A DNA stretch of 7,144 nt from Alphaproteobacteria bacterium (GTDB lineage: Bacteria > Pseudomonadota > Alphaproteobacteria > UBA8366), in assembly GCA_030743445.1 (NCBI GenBank), contig JASLSL010000221.1, positions 1 to 7,144 on the forward strand, given 5' to 3'. The notes under the pieces were generated by a model. That model did not search any database. It worked only from the letters and a program-made list of their open reading frames with translations, and had not been told where the DNA came from. The position numbers were made by a program, and so were the translations under genes. Shown here piece by piece: positions 1 through 6,309 of the stretch (position 1 is the stretch's first letter; every line of letters begins with the position of its first letter).

Positions 1-61
1 CGATGCCGCGCAAGGCCTCGATATTGCCGTAGAAGGTGTGGATTCCGGCGACCCGCAGCAT
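1..61 (-). CDS. livF: LivF, branched-chain amino acid ABC transporter ATPase (N-terminal fragment)
   Basis: Only the first 20 codons lie in the window; the gene continues beyond position 1. The start ATG is at 61-59 and shares one base with the livG stop (TGATG), a junction typical of translational coupling. The visible peptide begins MLRVAGIHTFYGNIEALRGI, which matches the opening beta-strand and A-loop region (Tyr in FYGN) of LivF, the second cytoplasmic ATPase of the Liv importer. Walker A and all later motifs are outside the window. The identification rests on this short match together with its position directly after livG in the usual HMGF order. Confidence 0.85.
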   Translation of the reverse strand, partial: MLRVAGIHTFYGNIEALRGI

Positions 62-873
62 CACGTGCTGTCCTCTTCTTCCTCACCGAGATAGGCACGG
101 ATAACCGCCGGGTCGCGGCGCACCTCGTCGGCGGTGCCATCCGATATCTTGCGGCCGTAGTCGAGCACGACGATGTGATCGGCGATCGCCATGACCACCT
201 TCATGTCGTGTTCGATCAGCAGCACGCCGATCTTGTGCTCGTCGCGGATGAACAACAGCAACTCGTTGAGTCCCGCCGATTCTCGCGGGTTGAGCCCGGC
301 CGCCGGCTCGTCGAGGCAGAGCAGCACCGGCTCGGTGCACATGGCGCGGGCGATCTCGAGCCGCCGCTGGTCGCCGTAAGGCAAGCTTTCGGCATCCCAA
401 TCCGCCTTCGCCGTCAGGTCGATCCTGTCGAGCCAATACTTGGCGAGTTCGACCGCCTCGCCTTCGGCCGACCTGTAACCTCGCAGTCCGAACAGGCCGT
501 ATACGGTGAAACCCGAGGCCCGCATCAGTTTGTTGTGTTGGGCGACGATCAGGTTCTCGAGCACGCTCATCTTGGGGAACAGGCGGATGTTCTGGAAAGT
601 CCGCGCCACGCCCGCGTGCGACGCGATCCGGAATCCCTCCATGCGTTCCAGATAGAACGGGCGATTCGGATGGTCGAGCAACATCCGCCCGACGCTCGGC
701 TTGTAGAAACCGGTGAGGCAGTTGAACATGGTCGTTTTGCCGGCGCCGTTCGGGCCGATGATCGCGGTGATCTCGGAATCCTTGGCGGCGAGCGACACGT
801 CGTCGACCGCGACCAGGCCGCCGAACTGCATCGTCAGGTGATCGATGGTGAGAAGGGCCGGTCCGGCGCTCAT
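61..873 (-). CDS. livG: LivG, branched-chain amino acid ABC transporter ATPase
   Basis: A 270-residue cytoplasmic ATPase that pairs with LivF to power import through LivH/LivM. Visible motifs: Walker A GPNGAGKT at 40-47, Q-loop Gln94 in RTFQ, the LivG-type degenerate signature YGDQR at 166-170 in place of LSGGQ, Walker B LLCLDEP at 184-190 with catalytic Glu189, and H-loop His222 in EHD. The segment at about 115-140 between Q-loop and signature is the longer insert usual in LivG. The C-terminus ends in an acidic run, EEEED. An upstream in-frame ATG at 951 lies inside livM and would add 26 unrelated residues. I prefer the ATG at 873, which has GGAGG six bases upstream and overlaps the livM stop as ATGA. 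Its own stop overlaps the livF start by one base. The exact amino acid carried cannot be read from the sequence. Confidence 0.95.
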   Translation of the reverse strand: MSAGPALLTIDHLTMQFGGLVAVDDVSLAAKDSEITAIIGPNGAGKTTMFNCLTGFYKPSVGRMLLDHPNRPFYLERMEGFRIASHAGVARTFQNIRLFPKMSVLENLIVAQHNKLMRASGFTVYGLFGLRGYRSAEGEAVELAKYWLDRIDLTAKADWDAESLPYGDQRRLEIARAMCTEPVLLCLDEPAAGLNPRESAGLNELLLFIRDEHKIGVLLIEHDMKVVMAIADHIVVLDYGRKISDGTADEVRRDPAVIRAYLGEEEEDST

Positions 874-2393
874 GGCTCCCCTCCCCGCTTGTCGCCTTGC
901 CCGAGCTTGATCGTCGGCTCGCGGTGCGCCAGCAGGCCGGAGGGCCGCCACAGCATGATCAGGACCATGACCGCGCCGAAGGCCAGCATGCGATACTGGT
1001 GCAACTCGCGGATCAGCTCCGGCAGGACGATCAGGATGCCGGTCGCCAGCACGACGCCGACCTGGCTACCGAACCCGCCGAGGACGACGATCCCGAGGAT
1101 GATCGCGCTCTCGAGGAACACGAAGCTCTCCGGGCTGATGAAAGTCTGCCGCGTGGCGAAGAACGATCCGGCGAAACCGGCGAACATGGCGCCGATCGCG
1201 AAGGCGGTCAGCTTGGTGTTGCGCGGGTTGATGCCGAGCGAGCGGCAGGCGATCTCGTCCTCCCGCAGGGCCTCCCAGGCGCGGCCCACCGGCAGCTTGC
1301 GGATCCTGATCGTGAACAGATTCGTGATCAGGCCGAGGGTCAGGATCACGAAATAGAGAAAGACGAACTTGTGGAGCGTCGAATATTCGAGCCCGAACAT
1401 CTGGTGGAAAGTCTCGGTCCCCTCGGGTGCGTTGCGCTTGAACGGAATCCCGAAGAAGCTGGGCCTTGCGATACCACCGATACCGTCCGGCCCGTTGGTG
1501 AATTCGTACCAGTTCAAGAGGATGATCCGCACCATCTCGCCGAAGCCGAGGGTGACGATCGCGAGGTAGTCGCCCCTGAGCCGCAGCACCGGGAACCCGA
1601 GCAGGAGGCCGGCGAAGGCGGCCATGATTCCGGCGAACGGCAGGCAAATCCAGAAAGAGAGCTCGAAATGGGTCGCGAGCAAAGCGTAGGAATACGCGCC
1701 GACCGCGTAGAACGCGACGTAGCCGAGGTCGAGCAACCCGGCGAGCCCGACCACGATATTGAGGCCCCAGCCCAGCATGATGTAGGTCAGGGCGAGAATC
1801 CCAAGATCGAGGAACCGCCGGTCGACGAAGGGCAGCAGCGGGAAGACGATGGCGAATGCCAGCAGCGCCGGCCCGAGAAACCGGGAGTAGCGCTGCACCG
1901 CGGCGCCGACCCTGTCCATCATCGCCTCGCGCTCGTCGCGGAGAACGGAGACTCCCTGGTGGCGCATCAGGATCGCCGCCCGGATCGCGAACGACCAGGC
2001 CAGGACGCAGATGATCCAGCTGACGATCACGGCCTTGAACGGCAGGAACATCTTCATCTGCGCCTCTGCCGCGGGGCCGAATATTTGCCCCGACAACAGC
2101 GACGCGGTCAGGATGATCGCGAACGTCAGCGCGACCGCCATCACCGGATAGGGGCGGTGCTCGCGAAGCAGGACCAGCGCGATGCGGCCGAAGAACGCCA
2201 GCGCCATGCACATCGCGACGTCGGCGAACCGGGTTTCGATGCCGATGCCGCCCGGCACGTCCAAGGTCTTGAAGGCGACGAGCCCGATGGTCAACGCGAA
2301 GACGACGACGGCGGTGGCGCCGGCCTCCTTCAGCATTGCCGCGACGTCGAGCGAGCGGAGGTCGGCGCCGGGGGTTACGCTCGTCACCGCCAT
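870..2393 (-). CDS. livM: LivM, branched-chain amino acid ABC transporter permease
   Basis: A 507-residue polytopic inner-membrane permease, partner of LivH in the Liv importer. The C-terminal two-thirds is classic LivM: LNIVVGLAGLLDLG from 211, GPDGIGGI at 301-308, and the cytoplasmic coupling loop RAWEALREDEIACRSLGIN at 371-389, followed by membrane segments up to RPSGLL at 483-488. The N-terminal 170 residues form an additional membrane region with hydrophobic stretches at about 25-45, 57-78, 83-103 and 115-140, then a charged linker at 144-170. E. coli LivM, from memory about 425 residues, also has an N-terminal extra domain, but the one here is longer. The ATG at 2393 is three bases after the livH stop, and the stop overlaps the livG start (ATGA). 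No frameshift or missing core motif is seen. Confidence 0.93.
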   Translation of the reverse strand: MAVTSVTPGADLRSLDVAAMLKEAGATAVVVFALTIGLVAFKTLDVPGGIGIETRFADVAMCMALAFFGRIALVLLREHRPYPVMAVALTFAIILTASLLSGQIFGPAAEAQMKMFLPFKAVIVSWIICVLAWSFAIRAAILMRHQGVSVLRDEREAMMDRVGAAVQRYSRFLGPALLAFAIVFPLLPFVDRRFLDLGILALTYIMLGWGLNIVVGLAGLLDLGYVAFYAVGAYSYALLATHFELSFWICLPFAGIMAAFAGLLLGFPVLRLRGDYLAIVTLGFGEMVRIILLNWYEFTNGPDGIGGIARPSFFGIPFKRNAPEGTETFHQMFGLEYSTLHKFVFLYFVILTLGLITNLFTIRIRKLPVGRAWEALREDEIACRSLGINPRNTKLTAFAIGAMFAGFAGSFFATRQTFISPESFVFLESAIILGIVVLGGFGSQVGVVLATGILIVLPELIRELHQYRMLAFGAVMVLIMLWRPSGLLAHREPTIKLGQGDKRGGEP

Positions 2394-2396
2394 CGG

Positions 2397-3311
2397 TCAG
2401 ACCTTCTCGATGTCCGGTTTGCCGAGCAGCCCAGTCGGTCGGAAAATCAGCACCAGGATCAGGATCGAGAACGCGGCGACGTCCTTGTACTCGACCGAGA
2501 AATAGCCCGACCACAGGGCCTCGATCATGCCGATCAGAATGCCGCCGAGCATCGCCCCCGGCAGCGAGCCGATGCCACCGAGGACCGCGGCGGTAAAGGC
2601 CTTGATGCCGGCAAGGAAGCCGATGAAAAAATCGATCACCCCGTAATAAAGCAGGAACATAATGCCGGCGACGCCCGCCAGCGCGGCACCCATCACGAAG
2701 GTCAACGAGATCGTGCGGTCGACGTCCACGCCGATCAGCGCCGCCATGTCGCGGTCCTGCTCGCAGGCGCGCTGCGCCCGGCCCAATCGGGTCCGCGCGA
2801 TAATCAAGGAGAACACCACCATCAGCACCAAGGTGACGACGATGATGATCATCTGCATGTAACTGAGACTGACCACGAAGTTGCCCTCGCGCATGACCTC
2901 GACGCCCCCGCGGACCAAGGGTTGGAGGGGCTTGTTGCGGGCGCTCTGCAGCAATTGCACGTAGTTCTGCAAGAAGATCGACATGCCGATCGCGGTGATC
3001 AGCGCGGCCAATCGCGGCGAGCCGCGCAACGGCCGATAGGCGACCCGTTCCAGGGTCCATCCGTAAAAGGGTGTGAGGATCATCGTGACCATCAGCATCA
3101 ACAGCAGCGCCAGCGGCACCCAGGTGATGCCGACGATGCCCAGCACCAGGAACGTGATGATCGCGGCGAAGGCGCCGATCATGAAAATTTCGCCGTGGGC
3201 GAAATTGATCATGCCGATGATCCCATAGACCATCGTGTAGCCGATCGCGATCAGCCCGTAGATCATGCCGAGCGTCATGCCGTTGATGACTTGTTGGACG
3301 AAATACGCCAC
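2397..3311 (-). CDS. livH: LivH, branched-chain amino acid ABC transporter permease
   Basis: A 304-residue multi-spanning permease of the LivH family, the usual length. Visible features: the N-terminal segment YFVQQVINGMTLG, the conserved GMINFAHGEIFMIG at 33-46, the cytoplasmic coupling loop RACEQDRDMAALIGVDVDR at 181-199, AVLGGIGSLPGAMLGG at 242-257, and the terminal RPTGLLG at 291-297. The reading frame stays open far upstream, to 3857, inside the sulfotransferase-like gene, but that part is Arg/Pro-rich and unlike a permease. The GTG at 3311, giving VAYFVQQ, is the start that matches the family. Only weak G-rich Shine-Dalgarno-like sequence precedes it, so this exact start is less certain than the identity. 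It is separated from the upstream gene by about 100 bases, unlike the other junctions in this operon, and is followed by livM after 3 bases. Confidence 0.93.
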   Translation of the reverse strand: MAYFVQQVINGMTLGMIYGLIAIGYTMVYGIIGMINFAHGEIFMIGAFAAIITFLVLGIVGITWVPLALLLMLMVTMILTPFYGWTLERVAYRPLRGSPRLAALITAIGMSIFLQNYVQLLQSARNKPLQPLVRGGVEVMREGNFVVSLSYMQMIIIVVTLVLMVVFSLIIARTRLGRAQRACEQDRDMAALIGVDVDRTISLTFVMGAALAGVAGIMFLLYYGVIDFFIGFLAGIKAFTAAVLGGIGSLPGAMLGGILIGMIEALWSGYFSVEYKDVAAFSILILVLIFRPTGLLGKPDIEKV

Positions 3312-3371
3312 GCCCAGCCCCGCCCCGCTTTTTATTTTCGTCTCCGAGCGCCGCCCGAGCGGCCGACAATC

Positions 3372-3399
3372 ACCATATTGCCTGCCGCATCCGACGCAA
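3372..3399 (-). promoter_or_regulatory. Weak candidate internal promoter upstream of livH
   Basis: The 101-base gap at 3312-3412 is the only non-overlapping break of any size in the left-arm gene cluster. On the minus strand it holds TTGCGT (3399-3394), a 16-base spacer and TATGGT (3377-3372), which is a 3/6 plus 4/6 match to the sigma-70 boxes. It would allow livHMGF to be transcribed apart from the two upstream enzymes. A match this poor can arise by chance. A small hairpin (GCCGC/GCGGC, 3350-3363) follows, but without a T-run, so I do not call a terminator. Confidence 0.18.
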
Positions 3400-3412
3400 G
3401 CTGTTTCGGACG

Positions 3413-4156
3413 CTATTGGCCGAGCCGGTGTTCGTGGAGTTGGCGGTAGAAGGGCCGACATTCCTCGGCCAGCACTTCGAGCCCGTCCGGCAAGCGGATG
3501 TCCTTCGGCTTGTAGGGCGCGAACCCGGTCGAGCGCTCGACCGTATCGTACCAGTGTTTGGCCCAGACGCCGTCGGTCGCGCGTGGGCCCGCCTCCCAGT
3601 GCAGCATGTCGTCGCGGAACTCGATGCCGAGTGCCTCGCAAAATAGCGGAACGAGACGCGCCGGGTCCGAGAGCACGTCGTGAGCGTCGACCACCGGCGG
3701 CGGTTTGCCGGTGCGGTCGAGCACCAGCTCGAAAATCTCGATCTGCTCCCGAAGCCCGAGGTCTTGGAGCGTCACCGATTCGCGCCGCCGTATATAGGAG
3801 GCCAGGACCTCGCGGGGGTCGCGAATCAGGAACCCGTTGGCGACGTCGCCCAGCCACTCGCGACCGATTTCCGGCAACAGATGATGGCTCATGTGCTTCT
3901 GGTACCAGATCGAACGGTTTTCGGGGACCGGGCCGGTAATGAATTCAACCGCTTTCCGCCAGTCGGTTTCACCGGCGGCGATCACCTCGTCGTGGCCTGG
4001 GTGGTCGAGCCCGGTCACCGCCAGATAGTGGGCGTAGAGCGGTTCATCGGTGACGTAGGTGTCGCGACGGCTGCCCCAGGCCCGCATCATCGCGGTCGAG
4101 ATATTGCGCGGCCCCGACCAGACGGCGATGCGGCGCGGCGCGGCCGGTTGACTCAC
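3413..4156 (-). CDS. Sulfotransferase-like P-loop protein paired with a class IV aminotransferase
   Basis: A soluble protein of 247 residues with no signal peptide or membrane segment. It looks like a small, divergent member of the sulfotransferase/P-loop superfamily: the N-terminal beta-strand and loop AVWSGPRNIST at 11-21 sits where sulfotransferases bind the PAPS 5'-phosphosulfate, and LIRDPREVLASYIRRR at 110-125 resembles the 3'-phosphate-binding RNPRDVxxSY element. The usual P-loop Lys is absent (SGPRNIST). Other likely family-conserved blocks are TDEPLYAHYL at 36-45, MLHWEAGPRATDGVW at 184-198 and HWYDTVERSTGF at 201-212. The GTG start at 4156 overlaps the aminotransferase stop as GTGA, so translation is probably coupled. 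These blocks resemble the N-terminal half of plant proteins named branched-chain-amino-acid aminotransferase-like, which carry both domains in one chain. The substrate is unknown, and real sulfotransferase activity should not be assumed. Confidence 0.8.
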   Translation of the reverse strand: MSQPAAPRRIAVWSGPRNISTAMMRAWGSRRDTYVTDEPLYAHYLAVTGLDHPGHDEVIAAGETDWRKAVEFITGPVPENRSIWYQKHMSHHLLPEIGREWLGDVANGFLIRDPREVLASYIRRRESVTLQDLGLREQIEIFELVLDRTGKPPPVVDAHDVLSDPARLVPLFCEALGIEFRDDMLHWEAGPRATDGVWAKHWYDTVERSTGFAPYKPKDIRLPDGLEVLAEECRPFYRQLHEHRLGQ

Positions 4157-5079
4157 CGGCCGCCGCCCGGCGGGCAGTCGGCCTCGATCAGCCCGCGATA
4201 AAGCTCGTTGAGACGTTGGGTCATCGGCCCGGTCCCGCCCGCTTCGATTTCGCGCCCGTCGATCTCCCTGACCGGCATCAGCCCGGCGAAGGTGCCGGTG
4301 ACGAATGCCTCGTCGGCGCCGTAGACCTCGGTCAGCGAGAAATCCTTCTCGAAGGCGGGAATGCCGTTCTCGCGACATAGATGCAGCACGTTGCCTCGGG
4401 TGATCCCCTTGAGGCAGTAATTCCCGCTCGAGGTCCAAACCTCGCCCTTGCGCACGATAAAGAAGTGGGTCGAGTTGCAGGTCGCGACGAAACCGTGCGG
4501 GTCGAGCATCAGCGCCTCGTCGACGCCGGCCTTCTGGGCCTGGATGCAGGCGGCAATGCAGTTCAGCTTGCTGTGCGAGTTCAACTTCGGGTCCTGCACG
4601 TCGGGTGCGCCGCGGCGCACGTGAACGGTAAAGAGCCGGATACCATCGCCGCCGGCGCTTTCGGATGGCAGTTTGTATTCCGGTATGACGACGATGGTCG
4701 GGCCACCGATATTCGCCGCCGGGCTCTGATAAGGGGTCGCCTTCAGGCCGCGGGTCACCATGAGACGGACGTGAACGCCGGACTCCATCTCGTTCGCGCC
4801 CGTCGTGCGGTAAATTTCCTCGGCGAGTTCCGCCGGCGTCATGCCGATGTCGAGGTCGATCGACTTGGCGCCTTCGTAAAGCCGGTCCAGGTGCTGATCC
4901 AGGAAGGCGACTTTTCCGTTGTGCAGGCGCAAGCCCTCCCACACGCCGTCGCCGAGGATGAATCCACTGTCGAACACGGAGACCGTGGCCTCGGCGCGCG
5001 GTCGCAAGTCGCCGTTGACGTATATGAGGACGGTCTCGTTGCGCGGATCGTCCTCGTAGCTGTGAACGCCCATCGTCAT
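4153..5079 (-). CDS. Class IV PLP-dependent aminotransferase (BCAT/D-amino-acid aminotransferase-like)
   Basis: A 308-residue fold-type IV PLP enzyme of normal length for BCAT, D-amino-acid aminotransferase or aminodeoxychorismate lyase relatives. Family marks: VFDSGFILGDGVWEGLR at 35-51, RLMVTRG at 105-111, DEALMLDPHGF at 187-197, CLKGITRGNV at 222-231 and the phosphate/carboxylate loop TGTFAGLMPV at 261-270. The Schiff-base lysine is most likely Lys165 in DPKLNS, by spacing to DEAL; Lys171 is the alternative. Unusual: where the family has Glu contacting the pyridine nitrogen (EGxxxN), this protein reads ATCNSTHFF, with Thr200 for Glu and His205 for Asn. It may be a transaminase with altered chemistry or another reaction. 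The ATG at 5079 is chosen because GGGAG lies about 8 bases upstream; an ATG at 5106 would add nine residues without a Shine-Dalgarno sequence, and one at 5073 is also possible. It is the first gene of the minus-strand cluster. Confidence 0.88.
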   Translation of the reverse strand: MTMGVHSYEDDPRNETVLIYVNGDLRPRAEATVSVFDSGFILGDGVWEGLRLHNGKVAFLDQHLDRLYEGAKSIDLDIGMTPAELAEEIYRTTGANEMESGVHVRLMVTRGLKATPYQSPAANIGGPTIVVIPEYKLPSESAGGDGIRLFTVHVRRGAPDVQDPKLNSHSKLNCIAACIQAQKAGVDEALMLDPHGFVATCNSTHFFIVRKGEVWTSSGNYCLKGITRGNVLHLCRENGIPAFEKDFSLTEVYGADEAFVTGTFAGLMPVREIDGREIEAGGTGPMTQRLNELYRGLIEADCPPGGGR

Positions 5080-5088
5080 GGCCGAGTT

Positions 5089-5093
5089 CTCCC
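5089..5093 (-). promoter_or_regulatory. Ribosome binding site deciding the aminotransferase start
   Basis: GGGAG on the minus strand lies nine bases upstream of the ATG at 5079. The alternative upstream ATG at 5106 has no comparable purine-rich site, and this one would fall inside its coding sequence. This favours 5079 as the start. Confidence 0.6.
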
Positions 5094-5203
5094 GAATGGA
5101 TAGCATCTAAATGCAGTCATTTTGCCAATACGGCCGGCAATCTAGCAGGCTTTCGGTGGGTGGTTCGCGGTCGGATATTCTGCTATGTTTCGCGCCGCCT
5201 ATC

Positions 5204-5255
5204 CGGCAATTGAAATTAGAGCTTGGTAATGGCAAGGTCACACGGTTAATTGCCG
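5204..5255. repeat. Perfect 8-bp inverted repeat, possible operator
   Basis: CGGCAATT at 5204-5211 is exactly mirrored by AATTGCCG at 5248-5255, with 36 bases between. The left arm also belongs to a direct repeat, CCGGCAAT, at 5203-5210 and 5134-5141. Spacing of this kind could suit two half-sites bound by a dimer or a DNA loop, or could form an RNA stem in the leader of the plus-strand operon. It could also be chance in a short region. Confidence 0.35.
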
Positions 5256-5299
5256 CTTCAGAATCAATAAGAAGCAAACTCTAGACGCAATTTCGATAC

Positions 5300-5308
5300 A
5301 AGGGGGGG
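5300..5308 (+). promoter_or_regulatory. Ribosome binding site of the GTG-started DppD-like gene
   Basis: An AAGGGGGGG run ends two bases before the GTG at 5311. The long G-run offers several pairing registers, for example AAGGGGG with a 4-base spacer. It supports the GTG start, since the next in-frame ATG would be far inside the ATPase domain. Confidence 0.55.
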
Positions 5309-5310
5309 CC

Positions 5311-6309
5311 GTGGCTGCGATTCTTGAGATCGAAGACCTTTACACGCAGTTTTTCACATCCGCTGGGACAGTGCGTGCCGTCGACGGCGTGACCTACAAT
5401 GTCGACGAAGGCGAGACGGTGGGACTGGTCGGTGAGTCGGGCTGCGGCAAATCCGTTACCGCGCTATCGATTCTGCGTCTGGTCGCCGACCCGCCGGGCA
5501 AGATCGTCAACGGCAAGATCAAGTTCAAGGGCCGCGATCTCTTGGAGCTGAGCGAAGACGAGATGCGCGACGTGCGCGGCAACGACATCGCCATGGTGTT
5601 CCAAGAACCGATGACCTCGCTCAATCCGGTTCTGACCATCGGCCGGCAAATTACCGAGACGTTGGAAGAGCATCTCGGTCTGACCGGCGCGGCGGCGGAC
5701 AAGCGCGCAATCGAGCTACTCGGGATGGTCGGCATCGCCGATCCGGAACGACGGCTCGACCAGTACCCCCACCACTTCAGCGGCGGCATGCGTCAGCGGG
5801 TGATGATCGCGATGTCGCTGTCGTGCAATCCCAGCCTGATCATCGCCGACGAGCCGACGACGGCGCTCGACGTGACCATTCAGGCGCAGATTCTCGAGGT
5901 GATGAAGGGCCTGACCCGTGAGCTCGGCGTCGCGCTGATCGTCATTACCCACAACCTCGGCGTCGTTGCCCGCTACGCCGACCAGGTGAACGTGATGTAC
6001 GCGGGCAAGATCGTCGAGACCGGAACGGCAATCGACATCTATCATCGTCCGAGGCATCCCTACACCTTGGCCCTGCTCCGCTCCGTGCCGCGGCTCGACC
6101 AGCCGCGCGCCGCGAAACTCGACCCGGTCGAGGGTCAGCCGCCCGATCTGGCGCGGCTCGACGAGGGTTGCTCCTTCCGGCCGCGTTGCCGTTACGCGAC
6201 CGAGGGTTGCGCGAAGGGCGTCCCGGAACTGCAATCCGTTGGCGAGGGACACCGCTCGGCGTGCTTCGAAATCGCCACGGTCGAACAATCCTTGAAGGAA
6301 GCGTCATGA
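5311..6309 (+). CDS. dppD: DppD/OppD-like peptide ABC transporter ATPase
   Basis: A 332-residue cytoplasmic ATPase of the peptide/nickel (Dpp/Opp) importer family, normal length. Motifs: Walker A GESGCGKS at 41-48, Q-loop Gln98 in VFQEPMTSLNP, signature FSGGMRQR at 156-163, Walker B LIIADEP at 176-182 with catalytic Glu181, D-loop TALD at 184-187, and H-loop His214 in ITHNLGVVA, where Asn replaces the more usual Asp after the His. The C-terminal oligopeptide-transport domain begins near HRPRHPYT (245-252) and carries four cysteines, C287, C293, C300 and C318, in the spacing seen in family members reported to bind a [4Fe-4S] cluster. The start is GTG behind a G-rich ribosome binding site. The stop overlaps the next ATPase gene as ATGA. 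Dipeptide, oligopeptide, nickel or other substrates cannot be separated from the ATPase alone, so the symbol is a family label. Confidence 0.92.
   Translation: MAAILEIEDLYTQFFTSAGTVRAVDGVTYNVDEGETVGLVGESGCGKSVTALSILRLVADPPGKIVNGKIKFKGRDLLELSEDEMRDVRGNDIAMVFQEPMTSLNPVLTIGRQITETLEEHLGLTGAAADKRAIELLGMVGIADPERRLDQYPHHFSGGMRQRVMIAMSLSCNPSLIIADEPTTALDVTIQAQILEVMKGLTRELGVALIVITHNLGVVARYADQVNVMYAGKIVETGTAIDIYHRPRHPYTLALLRSVPRLDQPRAAKLDPVEGQPPDLARLDEGCSFRPRCRYATEGCAKGVPELQSVGEGHRSACFEIATVEQSLKEAS

Larger units (their letters stand above)
5080..5310. promoter_or_regulatory. Divergent intergenic control region
   Basis: These 231 bases separate the minus-strand aminotransferase/liv cluster from the plus-strand peptide-transporter ATPases and must hold promoters for at least the left arm, since the two sets diverge. 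The region is visibly richer in A+T than its surroundings. No strong sigma-70 promoter is evident. The best partial signals are extended -10-like TGCTAGATT on the minus strand (5147-5139) and TGCTATGTT on the plus strand (5181-5189), each 4/6 in the hexamer and without a clear -35. The word GGCAA/TTGCC occurs five times, at 5122-5126, 5136-5140, 5205-5209, 5231-5235 and 5250-5254; the second copy overlaps the minus-strand -10 candidate. No small gene or RNA is recognised here. Confidence 0.6.

Noticed and set aside
874..951. A longer LivG start at 951
   Set aside because: The additional 26 residues are Arg/Ala-rich, lie inside livM and have no family counterpart. The ATG at 873 has a good ribosome binding site and matches the family N-terminus.
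3350..3363. GCCGC/GCGGC hairpin as a terminator between the sulfotransferase-like gene and livH
   Set aside because: The stem is only 5 bp and no T-run follows on the minus strand; the adjacent sequence there is A-rich instead.
1066..3369. A 767-codon open frame on the minus strand in another frame, spanning livH and livM
   Set aside because: Arg/Asp/Gly/His-rich sequence without membrane segments or motifs, fully overlapping the real permeases. Shadow frame.
897..3449. An 850-codon open frame on the plus strand, antisense to livM and livH
   Set aside because: The translation is a low-complexity run rich in Asp, Glu, His, Arg and Gln, with no domain, and it mirrors two well-supported membrane protein genes. 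It is a by-product of high GC and codon position bias.
3312..3857. An upstream extension of livH into the sulfotransferase-like gene, suggesting a fusion
   Set aside because: The extra part is Arg/Pro-rich and unlike any permease, overlaps a better gene in another frame, and the family start is at the GTG at 3311.
4157..4942. An N-terminal extension of the sulfotransferase-like protein reading through the aminotransferase gene in another frame
   Set aside because: The residues before the GTG at 4156 are shadow-like, and the aminotransferase is clearly coded there in its own frame.
5210..5215. TTGAAA as a -35 box for the plus-strand operon
   Set aside because: No acceptable -10 hexamer is found 15-19 bases downstream.
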